Shown here: positions 41,787-50,638 of the stretch, in pieces | Position numbering within the stretch: position 1 is the first letter of the stretch | Layout of the letters: the number at the start of each line of letters is the position of its first letter | NCBI RefSeq assembly: GCF_900101615.1 | Contig: NZ_FMZX01000011.1 | Coordinates: 106,405-170,404 of the forward strand | Length of the DNA stretch: 64,000 nucleotides | DNA from: Belnapia rosea | GTDB taxonomy: Bacteria > Pseudomonadota > Alphaproteobacteria > Acetobacterales > Acetobacteraceae | Direction of reading: 5' to 3' | The notes under the pieces: model-generated | The model's input: only the letters and a program-made list of their open reading frames with translations | What the model was told of the DNA's origin: nothing | Database searches by the model: none | Translations under genes and position numbers: made by a program

Positions 41787-42773
41787 TCAGCCTGCGCGCA
41801 GGGAATCGACCAGCTTGCGGCCATCCTCGCCGGTGCGCTGGACCCATTCCTCGGTCATGGTGTTGCCGATCTGCTTCAGCTCGGCCATGACCTGGGGCGG
41901 GACGGTGCCGATGGTCAGCCCCTTCTCCGCCAGCCGCGCCTCGGACGCCTTCTGCGCCTCGGCCGCATAGGCCCAGCCGCGGTCCTCGGCCTTCTTGGCC
42001 ATCTCCTTCACCGCCGCCTGCTGGTCAGCCGGCAGCCCCTCCAGGGCGCGGCGGGAGATCACCACGGCATTCTTCGTCATCGAGAAGGTCGCCGGGGTGA
42101 AGACCTTGGCATAGTCCCAGGCCGAGGTGTCGACGCCGGTCTGGGCGCTCGTCACCATGGCGGTGGCGATGCCGGTGGCGAAGGCCTGGGCGAGTTCCGC
42201 CTGCTGCACCAGCACCGGGTTGGCACCGACCAGGGCTGCGAAGCGGTTGGTCAGCGGGCTGAAGGTGCGGAAGCGGCTGCCCTTCAGCACGTCGAGGCTG
42301 TTCAGCGGCACCTGGGTGTAGAAGCCGGCCGCCGGCCAGGTGACCGAGAAGAGGAGCGAGAGGCCCTGGCGGCCGAAGCGGGTCTCGATATAGGGGCGCT
42401 GCAGGTTGGCCAGTTTCCGGGCGCCGGCGAAGTCCGGCACCAGGAAAGGCACGGCATCGGCGTCGAAGAAGGGGTCCTCGTTCGAATAGGCGGTCAGCAG
42501 GATCTCGCCGATCTGCACCTGGCCGGTCTGCACGCCGCGCTTGATCTGCGGCATCGGCAGCAGGGAGGCGTTGCTGTGCAGCTGGATCTGCAGCTTGCCG
42601 CCGGTGGCCTGTTCCACATCGGCGCAGAACTCACGGAGATTCCTGGTGTGGTAGTTGCCGTCGGGATAGGCGCTGGCGAACTGCCACTTGGCCTGGGCCT
42701 GGGCCGGCGCCAGTCCCGAGGTGACGGCAAGCAGGGTCGGCGCCGCCAGCGCGGCGCGACGGGTGATGGTCAT
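41787..42773 (-). CDS. dctP: TRAP transporter substrate-binding protein DctP
   Basis: The 328-residue periplasmic protein has a signal peptide (MTITRRAALAAPTLLAVTSGLAPAQAQA, twin-arginine-like ITRRAAL). DctP features follow: WQFASAYPDGNYHTRNLREF, VQTGQVQIGEILL, and the ligand-binding Arg region LKGSRFRTFSP near residue 165, where the conserved Arg binds the substrate carboxylate. It delivers the ligand to DctQM. First gene of the TRAP operon; the permeases follow after a structured gap. Confidence 0.93.
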   Translation of the reverse strand: MTITRRAALAAPTLLAVTSGLAPAQAQAKWQFASAYPDGNYHTRNLREFCADVEQATGGKLQIQLHSNASLLPMPQIKRGVQTGQVQIGEILLTAYSNEDPFFDADAVPFLVPDFAGARKLANLQRPYIETRFGRQGLSLLFSVTWPAAGFYTQVPLNSLDVLKGSRFRTFSPLTNRFAALVGANPVLVQQAELAQAFATGIATAMVTSAQTGVDTSAWDYAKVFTPATFSMTKNAVVISRRALEGLPADQQAAVKEMAKKAEDRGWAYAAEAQKASEARLAEKGLTIGTVPPQVMAELKQIGNTMTEEWVQRTGEDGRKLVDSLRAG

Positions 42774-42851
42774 GCGTGGGAGCCCCCGGTTTATTTCCGG
42801 GGCGAGTGAAACCCGGAAGGCCGCCGGGCAACAAGGGGGTCTTGCCGACCT

Positions 42852-43289
42852 TCAGCCGGCGGAGACCACGTAGTGCTTCAGCTCCTCGGTCTCCTGCTCC
42901 GCCGCCTCGATGCGCGCCTTCACCAGGTCGCCGATCGAGACCATGCCGATCAGCCCGCCGCCGGCATCGAGCACGGGCAGGTGCCGGACGCGCCGCTGGG
43001 TCATGAGAGAGAGGGCCTCGGTGACCAGCGTCTGGGGCTGCACCGTGACCAGATCCCGGGTCATGAACTGGGTTGCGGGCAGGCCCGTGGTGCCAGGGCC
43101 ATGCGCCGCCATGCCCCGGACGATGTCGCGTTCGCTGAGGATGCCAAGCAACGCGCCATCCAGGCTGCGGACCAGGGCGGCGCCGATGCGGTGCTCCGCC
43201 AGCAGGCGGGCGGCGTCCAGCACCGTTCCCTCTGGCCCGAGCGAGATGACACTGTTGCCCTTCGTCTTCAGGATCGAGGCGATGACCAT
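42852..43289 (-). CDS. CBS-domain pair protein
   Basis: The 145-residue protein consists of two CBS motifs: residues about 8-60 (LAEHRIGAALVRSLDGALLGILSERDIVRG) and 72-125 (MTQRRVRHLPVLDAGGGLIGMVSIGDLVK), followed by a short helix. CBS pairs bind adenosine nucleotides such as AMP, ATP or NADH and act as energy sensors. Stand-alone forms are common in Alphaproteobacteria and of unknown target. AGGGAGCACG precedes the ATG at 43289. The adjacent ABC exporter gene ends 89 bp upstream on the same strand. Confidence 0.9.
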   Translation of the reverse strand: MVIASILKTKGNSVISLGPEGTVLDAARLLAEHRIGAALVRSLDGALLGILSERDIVRGMAAHGPGTTGLPATQFMTRDLVTVQPQTLVTEALSLMTQRRVRHLPVLDAGGGLIGMVSIGDLVKARIEAAEQETEELKHYVVSAG

Positions 43290-43367
43290 GGGCGTGCTCC
43301 CTGGGGCTGTTCTCCCTTGGCCCCAGGCTGCGCCGCCACGCGCGCCGGTTGCAAGCAAAAGCGGTAC

Positions 43368-43391
43368 GGCGGCGGCGCTTATTCCGCCGCC
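43368..43391 (-). terminator. GC hairpin at the 3' end of the ABC exporter gene
   Basis: An 8-bp stem (GGCGGCGG / CCGCCGCC) overlaps the stop codon of the exporter; a TTTT lies about 7 nt further downstream on the minus strand. A weak terminator candidate. Confidence 0.33.
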
Positions 43392-45169
43392 TTCACCGGC
43401 TCCGGCACCGCTAGCGGCGCGCTGCTGGTGAGCTGCGTCTTCACCAGCTCGGCGAAGCGGCCGCCCTGGTGCACCAGGGCATCGAAGGTGCCGCGCTCCA
43501 CGATGCGACCGCCCTCGAAGACGAGGATCTCGTCCGCATCCCGCACGGTCGAGAGGCGATGGGCGATGATGAAGGTGGTGCGCCCGGCCATCAGCGCGGC
43601 GAGGGCCTTCTGCACCCGCGCCTCGGTAGCGGCATCGAGGGCACTCGTCGCCTCGTCGAGGATGAGCACCGGCGGGTCCTTCAACAGGGCGCGGGCAATG
43701 GCGAGGCGCTGCCGCTGGCCGCCGGACAGGCTGGCGCCCCGCTCGCCGACCAGCGTGTCGTAGCCCTTCGGCTGGCGCATGATGAAGTCATGCGCCTCCG
43801 CCATCTGGCAGGCACGCTCGATCTCCGCCTGGGTCGCCTCCGGCCGGCCGACCAGCAGGTTGTCCTTGATGGTGCGGTTGAACAGCATGCTCTCCTGGAA
43901 GACGACGCCGATATTGCGCCGCAGGCTGTCGAGGCTGACATCCCGCAGGTCATGCCCATCAAGGGTAACGCGGCCGGCCACCGGGTCCCACAGGCGCTGC
44001 AGCAGGGCCATGGCGGTCGACTTGCCGGCACCGGTCTGGCCGACGAGCGCGATGGTGCGGCCAGGATCGGCGCGGAACTCGACATCGGAGAGGATGCGGG
44101 CGCCCCCCGGATAGGCGAAGGCCACCTTCTCGAACACCACCGACCCTTCGGCGCGGCCGAGCGAGAGCGCGCCGGGCCGTTCCGGCACGCTGGTCCGGGC
44201 ATCCAGCACCTCGAAGAATTCGGAGATGCCGGGGGCCTGGAAGACAAGGCGGGAGACGAAGGCGACGGCGCCTTCCAACTTGTTGATCAGCAGCATGGCG
44301 AAACCCATGAAGCTGACGATTTCGCCGACCGTCGCCTTGCCGTCGAGATGCAGCACGGTGCCGAGGATGAAAATGGAGATCACAGTCAGCGTGCTGGCCG
44401 CCCGCGTCAGCACGGAGACGACGGCCCACCAATTCAGCACCGGGAATTGGTGGTCCATCACCTGGCGCACGATGTCGCCGAACATCCGCGCCTCGCTCGC
44501 CATGCGGGTGAAGGATTGCACGACGATGACGTTGGACAGCGCGTCCTGCGCGGTGCCGGCGAGGCGGGACTGGAACATCTCCACCTTCCCCTGTGCCGTC
44601 TCGGTCTGCCGGATGACGAAGGCGGTGATGACCGAGAAGACCAGCACCAGCACGACCAGCAGCATGCCGAGCCGCCAGTTCATCGCCAGCGTCAGTGGCA
44701 ACAGGACCAGCGCAGCGACGAAGGTTGAGAGATGGTCGCGGAAGAAGGAGAGCCAGATGCTGAACAGGTTGTCGGCCCCGACCAGCATCACCTTCATCAG
44801 CCGGCCCGACTGCACGTCGCCGTGGAAGGAGAGCGGCAGCGAGAGCACATGCTCATAATAACGATGCATCGAGACCAGGCGGTTGCGATGCGCCATGCGA
44901 TCGGCGAGCAGCGAAACGGCGACGGTGGCCCCGATGCCGGAGAGGCCAACCGCGCTCCAGAGCGCCAGCAGGGCGAAGGCACGCTCCCAGACGATGTCCC
45001 GCGTCGCGTTCGAGGCATGCGACAGTACGTCCACCACCCGCCCGAACAGGACGGGTTCGAGGAAGAGCAGCCCCGCGAGTGCCACATTGGCGATGCTCAG
45101 CCCGACCGCCACCCAGCGATCCGCTGCCAGGAGGCGGAGGACCCGTCCATAGAGCCTGATAAAATGCAT
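43379..45169 (-). CDS. ABC exporter, fused permease/ATPase, NdvA/ChvA (cyclic glucan) type
   Basis: The 596-residue half-transporter has six membrane helices in residues 1-320, starting MHFIRLYGRVLRLL with ANVALAGLLFLEPVLFGRVVD. The ATPase has Walker A GQTGAGKST, signature LSGGQRQR and Walker B VLILDEATSALD, with switch His in IIAHRLS. The N-terminal sequence and length match beta-(1,2)-glucan exporters NdvA/ChvA, but no glucan synthase gene is nearby, so the substrate is inferred from family only. The ATG at 45169 is preferred to an upstream frame that reads into the intergenic region. Confidence 0.88.
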   Translation of the reverse strand: MHFIRLYGRVLRLLAADRWVAVGLSIANVALAGLLFLEPVLFGRVVDVLSHASNATRDIVWERAFALLALWSAVGLSGIGATVAVSLLADRMAHRNRLVSMHRYYEHVLSLPLSFHGDVQSGRLMKVMLVGADNLFSIWLSFFRDHLSTFVAALVLLPLTLAMNWRLGMLLVVLVLVFSVITAFVIRQTETAQGKVEMFQSRLAGTAQDALSNVIVVQSFTRMASEARMFGDIVRQVMDHQFPVLNWWAVVSVLTRAASTLTVISIFILGTVLHLDGKATVGEIVSFMGFAMLLINKLEGAVAFVSRLVFQAPGISEFFEVLDARTSVPERPGALSLGRAEGSVVFEKVAFAYPGGARILSDVEFRADPGRTIALVGQTGAGKSTAMALLQRLWDPVAGRVTLDGHDLRDVSLDSLRRNIGVVFQESMLFNRTIKDNLLVGRPEATQAEIERACQMAEAHDFIMRQPKGYDTLVGERGASLSGGQRQRLAIARALLKDPPVLILDEATSALDAATEARVQKALAALMAGRTTFIIAHRLSTVRDADEILVFEGGRIVERGTFDALVHQGGRFAELVKTQLTSSAPLAVPEPVKAAE

Positions 45170-45401
45170 CCCGGCGTCCCTGTCAGTGGTCTCTGGCACC
45201 CGGTCCCGTCGGGCGCGTCCTTGCCTAATAGGCAAGCCCCACCCTTCGGCAAGGCCGCCGTCGCGTTCATACCGTGATGGGATCGGCGAAGGGCCGCGGG
45301 AGTTCCCTTCATTTAGTGGAATGATCCCGATACAGGAAGGGTTGACGGACGGCTGTTACCGCCACCAGCTATGGCACATAAAAAAGAGGGAGAGACTTCC
45401 A

Positions 45402-46406
45402 ATGATCGTGACCCGTCGTGCCATGCTGGCGGGCGGGGCTGGCCTGGTGGCCACCCCCGCCCTCATCCCCCATGCCCGTGCCCAGGACACGTGGCCGAGC
45501 CGGACAATCCGGCTCGTCGTGCCCTTCACGCCGGCCGGCACCACCGACATTGCCGCCCGCATCCTGGCGGAGCGGCTTACCCAGCGCCTCGGACAAAATG
45601 TGATCGTCGAGAATCGTCCGGGCGCCGGCGGCAATGTCGGCTCCGACGCCGTGGTGAAGTCGGACCCGGATGGCTACACGCTGCTGATGTGCACGATCAG
45701 CTCGGGCGCCATCAACTACAGCCTCTATGGCGCGAAGATGCCCTACAAGCCGGATGCGCTCGCCGCCGCCGGGCTGATGCTGCAGGTGCCGAACGCCATC
45801 TTCGTCACCAACGCCCTGCCCGTCCGCACGCTGAAGGAGCTGGTGGACTACGTGAAGGCGCGCCCCGGGCAGCTCAACAACGGCAGCTCCGGCATTGGCA
45901 CCTCGCTGCACCTGACCGGGGAGTTGCTGAAATCCGTCGCCGGCATCCAGATGCAGCATGTGCCCTTCCGCGGCGCCGGCCCGATGCTGCAGGAGGTGAT
46001 CGCCGGGCGGATCGAGGTGGCGGTGGACAACCTGCCCTCGGTGATCGGCCATCTGCGCGAGGGCCGGCTGCGCCCGCTGGCGGTGACGACGCCGACCCGC
46101 AGCCCTGCCCTGCCCGATGTGCCGACGACGGCCGAGGCCGGATTCCCCGATGTGCAGGCCACGGCCTGGTTCGGCGTGCAGGCCCCGGCCCAGACCCCGA
46201 AGCCCATCATCGACCGGCTGGGCGCCGAGATCAACGCGGTGGTGAAGGAGCCGGAGACGCGGGCGAAGATCGTCGATCTCGGCGGCTTGGCTCCGGGCCT
46301 CACGCCGGATGGCGGCACCTCGCCGGCCACCTTCGAGAAGTTCATCCAGGCCGAGATTGCGAAATGGGCGGAGGTGGTGCGGAAATCGGGGGCGACTGCC
46401 GAATGA
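45402..46406 (+). CDS. TctC/Bug substrate-binding protein, copy 1 of an orphan pair
   Basis: The 334-residue periplasmic protein has a twin-arginine-like signal peptide (MIVTRRAMLAGGAGLVATPAL, cut near ARAQ). The Bug landmarks are TIRLVVPFTPAGTTDIAARIL, NVIVENRPGAGGNVG, HVPFRGAGPMLQEVIAGRIE and WFGVQAPAQTP. AAGAGGGAGAG precedes the ATG at 45402. No tctA or tctB lies beside it; it likely feeds a permease encoded elsewhere or acts as a sensor. The next binding-protein gene overlaps its stop (ATGA). Confidence 0.92.
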   Translation: MIVTRRAMLAGGAGLVATPALIPHARAQDTWPSRTIRLVVPFTPAGTTDIAARILAERLTQRLGQNVIVENRPGAGGNVGSDAVVKSDPDGYTLLMCTISSGAINYSLYGAKMPYKPDALAAAGLMLQVPNAIFVTNALPVRTLKELVDYVKARPGQLNNGSSGIGTSLHLTGELLKSVAGIQMQHVPFRGAGPMLQEVIAGRIEVAVDNLPSVIGHLREGRLRPLAVTTPTRSPALPDVPTTAEAGFPDVQATAWFGVQAPAQTPKPIIDRLGAEINAVVKEPETRAKIVDLGGLAPGLTPDGGTSPATFEKFIQAEIAKWAEVVRKSGATAE

Positions 46407-47371
46407 TCCGGCGCCGCAGCCTGCTTGCCGCACCGTTCCTGACGGCCGCGCCGGCCCTCGGCCAGAGCGCCGCATGGCCCTCGCGGCCGGTGCGGCTGAT
46501 CGTCCCCTTCACGCCGGGCGGGGCGACGGATGCGGTCGCCCGCCTCCTCGCCGAGCGGCTTTCCGCCTCGCTCGGCCAGGGCTTCATCGTGGAGAACCGG
46601 GCCGGCGCCGGCGGCAATGTCGGGGCGGAGGTCGCGGCGAAGGCGGAGCCGGATGGCTATACGCTGCTGGCCGCCACCATCTCCGTCTCGGCGCTCGCAC
46701 CCCATCTCTACCCCCGCCTCAATTTCGACCCGGTGAAGGATTTCGCCAGCATCGGGGCAACGGCGCATGTGGCGAACGGGGTGCTTGCCCGGCCCGACCT
46801 GCCGGCCTCCTCGGTCGCGGAGCTGATCGCCCTCGCCCGCGCCAGGCCCGGCGGCCTTAGCTACGGCACGCCAGGGAATGGCACCTCGGGACATCTCTGT
46901 GCGGAGTACCTGAAGTACCAGGCGAAGATCGACATCCAGCACATTCCCTACAGGGGCACCTCACCGGCCATTGCCGATCTGGTGGGCGGGCGGCTCGATC
47001 TCTGCGTCGATAACCTGCCGAGCTATCTGCCGCATGTGCGGGAGGGGAAGCTGAAGCTTCTCGCCGTGACCTCGGCCGAACACTGGTTCGCAGCGCCCGA
47101 GGTGCCGACGGTGGCGGAGGCGGCGCTGCCGGGCTTCGCCGCCACGGCATGGTGGGGGCTGCAGGCCCCGCTCCGCACGCCGGAGCCGATCCTGGCGCGG
47201 GCGGAACAGGCATTGCTGGCGGCCCTGGCAGAGCCGGCCACCCAGGCCAAGCTGCGGGAGATGGGGATCGAGGCACTGCCCATGGGCCGTGCCGCCTTCG
47301 ACCGTCACATCGCGGTCGAGAACTCCAAATGGGGCGAAGTGATCCGCGCCGCCGGGATCCGGGCGGAATAG
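46403..47371 (+). CDS. TctC/Bug substrate-binding protein, copy 2 of an orphan pair
   Basis: The 322-residue protein begins MIRRRSLLAAPFLTAAPALG, a signal peptide with a basic n-region. It has PVRLIVPFTPGGATDAVARLL, FIVENRAGAGGNVG, HIPYRGTSPAIADLVGGRLD and AWWGLQAPLRTP. The ATGA overlap with copy 1 means coupled translation. Sequence divergence from copy 1 outside these motifs suggests different ligands rather than a recent duplication. A GC hairpin follows at 47390. Confidence 0.92.
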   Translation: MIRRRSLLAAPFLTAAPALGQSAAWPSRPVRLIVPFTPGGATDAVARLLAERLSASLGQGFIVENRAGAGGNVGAEVAAKAEPDGYTLLAATISVSALAPHLYPRLNFDPVKDFASIGATAHVANGVLARPDLPASSVAELIALARARPGGLSYGTPGNGTSGHLCAEYLKYQAKIDIQHIPYRGTSPAIADLVGGRLDLCVDNLPSYLPHVREGKLKLLAVTSAEHWFAAPEVPTVAEAALPGFAATAWWGLQAPLRTPEPILARAEQALLAALAEPATQAKLREMGIEALPMGRAAFDRHIAVENSKWGEVIRAAGIRAE

Positions 47372-47389
47372 GATCTGTCGGCCGGAGCC

Positions 47390-47412
47390 GGGCGGGGTTT
47401 CCTTCCCCGCCC
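47390..47412. terminator. Hairpin between the TctC pair and convergent DUF1150 gene
   Basis: An 8-bp stem (GGGCGGGG / CCCCGCCC) with loop TTTCCTT, then a smaller GCCC-TTC-GGGC hairpin. There is no T-run, so the terminator role is inferred from its position between convergent genes. Confidence 0.42.
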
Positions 47413-47439
47413 GCCCTTCGGGCCCGAGCGGCTCGCGGC

Positions 47440-47694
47440 TCAGTGGACGCGGACGGCTGCCAATTCGTGCTGCTCGATGGCGGCGATCGCCAGCTCGGCC
47501 GTCGGCGCGGCGCCGATCGGTGTGCCGTCGGCGGCGTGGATCGACATGGCCTTCACGCCATTGACCACGACAGGCCGGATATAGGCGATCTCCTGCACAC
47601 CGAAGCGTGCCCAATCCTGCACGGAAAGCTCGCGGAGGGCGACGGCAGCCTGGTTCACGTCACTCGAACCGTTGGAGGATTCGTTGCTCTTCAT
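47440..47694 (-). CDS. DUF1150 family protein
   Basis: The 84-residue protein belongs to DUF1150, a small alphaproteobacterial family usually encoded beside an Hsp20 gene, as here. The core VAYIRP-like EIAYIRPVVVNGVKAMSIHAADGTPIG (two blocks) and the AIAAIEQHELAAVRVH end are typical. TAAAGGAGA before the ATG at 47694 marks the start. It follows the Hsp20 gene by 65 bp and is probably heat-regulated with it; its function is unknown. Confidence 0.85.
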   Translation of the reverse strand: MKSNESSNGSSDVNQAAVALRELSVQDWARFGVQEIAYIRPVVVNGVKAMSIHAADGTPIGAAPTAELAIAAIEQHELAAVRVH

Positions 47695-47759
47695 CGCTGG
47701 TTCTCCTTTAGGCATGGCCCCATTCGGGCATCCATGCACTTCGGCGCCCATTCCGGGGC

Positions 47760-48305
47760 TCAGCCCCGGCTGGCACGCCCCTCGACAACGGGCATTGCTG
47801 CCCCGTTGACTGTTCTGGCCCCGACGCTGCGTCCATCAACGCCGCGAGGGGGTGACCCGTTCGGCGCACTTCCCTGAGAAGCGCCGGGATTCCCCTGGCC
47901 GCCATGAATCTGGATCGTCCTGACCCTCACCTCCGGCTGCGGCCGCTGGAGATCGACATGCAGGAGGCCATTGTCGAGCCAGGCTCCTTCCACCTCGATC
48001 CCCTCGGCAAGGACGAAGGCGCGCTGGAACTGCCGCGCCGCGATGCCGCGATGGAGGAAGATCCTGCCCTCCGAATCGTCCCGCTGGCGGCCGCGGATGA
48101 CGAGCTGATTGTCCTCCTGCGTGATCTGCAGGTCGTCCATGGCGAAGCCGGCCACGGCCAGCGTAATGCGCAACCGGTTCTCGGCCGTCTGCTCGATATT
48201 GTAGGGCGGGTAGCCGTCGGCGTTCTTGGCAACCCGGTCGAGCATCTGCTCGAGGTGGTCGAAGCCAAGGAAGAGCGGCGAACCGAAAACCGATGGACGT
48301 GACAA
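47760..48305 (-). CDS. Hsp20-family small heat-shock protein
   Basis: The 181-residue chaperone has an alpha-crystallin domain at about 35-130 (YNIEQTAENRLRITLAVAGFAMDDLQI and RGRQ, FLHRGIAARQFQRAFVLAEGIEVEGAWLDNGLLHVDL as blocks), then a low-complexity tail. The TTG at 48305 is chosen as start because AGGAGG lies 6 nt upstream and the product begins SRPSVFGSPLFLGFDHLE, as homologues do. An ATG at 48320 contains that ribosome site and is therefore unlikely. It binds unfolded proteins without ATP. Divergent from def. Confidence 0.88.
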   Translation of the reverse strand: MSRPSVFGSPLFLGFDHLEQMLDRVAKNADGYPPYNIEQTAENRLRITLAVAGFAMDDLQITQEDNQLVIRGRQRDDSEGRIFLHRGIAARQFQRAFVLAEGIEVEGAWLDNGLLHVDLQRPQPEVRVRTIQIHGGQGNPGASQGSAPNGSPPRGVDGRSVGARTVNGAAMPVVEGRASRG

Positions 48306-48430
48306 GCAGGGCCTCCTCATCCGGAGCGAAGCGGGTGGCCGGACCCGAAGCACCCAGCCACGGCATAGATTTCGTCAATGAGTGTACCGGTTGCAAGGGG
48401 GTGCCACGGGGGCTACATCGCCCCTCTCCC

Positions 48431-48961
48431 ATGACCGTCACCGACCCGCCCCTGCCGATCCTGCTCGTCCCCGATTCGCGGCTGCGCGCCAAGGCGCGAC
48501 CGGTCGGGAATGCCGATACCGATGCCGTCCGGGCGCTCGCGCCACGGATGCTGGACACGATGTACAAGGCCCCCGGCATCGGCCTCGCCGCGCCGCAGGT
48601 GGGCGAGCTGCTGCGGCTGATCGTGGTCGATCTGCAGCCTGAGGAGAAGCCGGCGCCGCTGGTGCTGGTGAACCCGGAGATCGTCGCCGCCAGCACCGAG
48701 CTCTCGACCCGGGAGGAAGGCTGCCTCTCCCTCCCCGGCCAATATGCCGAGGTGACTCGCCCGGCGCGGGTGAAGCTGCGCTACCTCGACCTTGAGGGGG
48801 CCCGGCGGGAGATCGAGGCGGAGGGCCTGCTTGCCACATGCCTGCAGCATGAGGTGGACCACCTCAACGGCGTGCTCTTCGTCGACCATATAAGCGCGCT
48901 GAAGCGCAACATGCTGCTGCGCAAGCTGGCCAAGGACCTCAAATCCCGAGGCCGGGATTGA
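48431..48961 (+). CDS. def: Peptide deformylase
   Basis: The 176-residue metalloenzyme removes the formyl group from nascent proteins. All three motifs are intact: [10 protein letters not shown] (motif 1), EGCLSLPG with the metal Cys (motif 2) and QHEVDHLNG with two metal His and catalytic Glu (motif 3). The ATG at 48431 begins the family's N-terminal strand. fmt follows after 10 bp, and truA after that, the usual def-fmt-truA order. Confidence 0.96.
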   Translation: MTVTDPPLPILLVPDSRLRAKARPVGNADTDAVRALAPRMLDTMYKAPGIGLAAPQVGELLRLIVVDLQPEEKPAPLVLVNPEIVAASTELSTREEGCLSLPGQYAEVTRPARVKLRYLDLEGARREIEAEGLLATCLQHEVDHLNGVLFVDHISALKRNMLLRKLAKDLKSRGRD

Positions 48962-48971
48962 GGCATCCATC

Positions 48972-49877
48972 TTGCGCATAGCCTTCATGGGCAGCCCGGA
49001 CTTCGCCGTGCCGGCGCTGCGGGGGCTGCACGCGGCCGGGCATGAGATCGCGGTCGTCTACTGCCAGCCGCCACGCCCGGCAGGGCGCGGGCAGAAGGAG
49101 ATGCCTTGTCCGGTGCACCGGGCGGCGCTGGCCCTCGGCCTCCCGGTGCGAACGCCCGCCCGGCTCCGCCGCCATGTGGCGGAGCACGAGGCCTTCGCAG
49201 CACTGGACCTCGATGCGGCGGTGGTGGCGGCCTATGGGCTGATCCTGCCGCGCCCGATGCTGGAAGCGCCGCGCCGCGGCTGCCTCAACATCCATGCCTC
49301 GCTACTGCCGCGCTGGCGCGGCGCCGCGCCGATCCAGGCCGCGATCCTCGCCGGCGATGCCGAGAGCGGCGTCACCATCATGCAGATGGAGGAAGGGCTG
49401 GACACCGGCCCAATGCTGCTGAAGGGCTCGGTGCCGATCGGCCCGCGCACCACCACGCCCGATTTGCACGATGCCCTCGCCGCCATGGGCGCACGCCTGG
49501 TGCTGCAGGCGCTGGAGCAGAACCCGCCGGCGGAGCCGCAACCCGAAGCCGGGGCCACCTACGCGCCGAAGCTCAGCAAGGCCGATGCCCCCATCGACTG
49601 GACGCTGCCGGCCCTGGTGCTGGACCGCCGTGTCCGGGCGTTGAACCCCTGGCCCGGCACCAGCTTTACCTGTCAGGCCGAGGCGATCCGCGTGCTGGCA
49701 GCGGAGCCGGCTGAAGGCGCTGGCCTCCCCGGTACGATGCTCGACGATGCCGGGGTGGTTGCCTGCGGCGAAGGCGCGCTCCGCCTGCTCCGGCTGCAGC
49801 GGCCCGGGCGCGGGTCGCTGGCGGTGGAGGATTTCCTGCGCGGCTATCCGCTACCGGCCGGCACGGTGCTGGGGTAG
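48972..49877 (+). CDS. fmt: Methionyl-tRNA formyltransferase
   Basis: The 301-residue enzyme formylates initiator Met-tRNA with 10-formyl-THF. Key parts are [18 protein letters not shown] at the N-terminus, the catalytic [18 protein letters not shown] (Asn replaced region NIHASLL, with His) and DTGPML, followed by the C-terminal tRNA-binding domain from about 205 ([14 protein letters not shown]). The start is TTG at 48972; no ATG fits the conserved beginning. The stop overlaps the truA GTG. Confidence 0.95.
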   Translation: MRIAFMGSPDFAVPALRGLHAAGHEIAVVYCQPPRPAGRGQKEMPCPVHRAALALGLPVRTPARLRRHVAEHEAFAALDLDAAVVAAYGLILPRPMLEAPRRGCLNIHASLLPRWRGAAPIQAAILAGDAESGVTIMQMEEGLDTGPMLLKGSVPIGPRTTTPDLHDALAAMGARLVLQALEQNPPAEPQPEAGATYAPKLSKADAPIDWTLPALVLDRRVRALNPWPGTSFTCQAEAIRVLAAEPAEGAGLPGTMLDDAGVVACGEGALRLLRLQRPGRGSLAVEDFLRGYPLPAGTVLG

Positions 49878-50638
49878 TGCCGCTCTACGCGCTGACCCTC
49901 GAATATGACGGCACTCCATTCGTCGGCTGGCAACGCCAGGGCAGTGGCCTCTCAGTGCAGCAGGTGCTGGAGGAGGCCGCGGCGGCGCTGAATGGTGGGG
50001 CCGTGCCGCTCGCCATCGCAGCCGGGCGGACCGATGCGGGCGTCCATGCCGAGGGTCAAGTGGCGCAGCTTGCCATCGAACGGACGCTGGCCCCGGAGCG
50101 GCTGCGCGAGGCCCTGAATTTCCATACGAAGCCGCATCCGCTGGTCGTCACCTGCGCCGCGCCTGCGCCGGAGGGCTGGAATGCCCGCTTCTCGGCCGTG
50201 CGGCGGGGCTACCGCTACCGCATCCTCAACCGCCGCGCCCGGCCGGCGCTGGAGGCGGGGCGGGTCTGGCATGTGCCGGTGCCGCTCGATGCCGGGGCCA
50301 TGCATGCGGCAGCCCAGGGGTTGCTCGGCCGGCATGATTTCTCCGCCTATCGCGCCGCGGCTTGCCAGGCAAAGTCGCCGGTGCGCACGCTGGAGCGACT
50401 GGATGTCATGCGCCAGGGCGATGAGGTGGTGATCCTGGCCGAGGCGCGGAGCTTCCTGCATCACCAGATCCGTAACCTCGCCGGGACCTTGTTGGAGGTC
50501 GGCCTCGGCAAGCGTGGTACGGAATGGCCGCGACGGGTGCTCGAGAGCCGGGACCGCGCCCAGGCTGGCCAGACCGCGCCACCGGAGGGGCTGACCTTCC
50601 TCTTTGTCCGCTATGCCGAGGATATCGGCTGGATCTAG
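49877..50638 (+). CDS. truA: tRNA pseudouridine(38-40) synthase TruA
   Basis: The 253-residue enzyme makes pseudouridine at positions 38-40 of the anticodon arm. The catalytic Asp is in AAGRTDAGVHAEGQVA near residue 52. YALTLEYDGTPFVGWQRQ at the N-terminus, HDFSAYRAAACQAKSPVRTL, and FLHHQIRNLAGTLLEVG near 195 complete the family set. It starts with GTG at 49877, overlapping the fmt stop TAG by one base. It overlaps the convergent membrane protein gene by 4 bp. Confidence 0.95.
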   Translation: MPLYALTLEYDGTPFVGWQRQGSGLSVQQVLEEAAAALNGGAVPLAIAAGRTDAGVHAEGQVAQLAIERTLAPERLREALNFHTKPHPLVVTCAAPAPEGWNARFSAVRRGYRYRILNRRARPALEAGRVWHVPVPLDAGAMHAAAQGLLGRHDFSAYRAAACQAKSPVRTLERLDVMRQGDEVVILAEARSFLHHQIRNLAGTLLEVGLGKRGTEWPRRVLESRDRAQAGQTAPPEGLTFLFVRYAEDIGWI

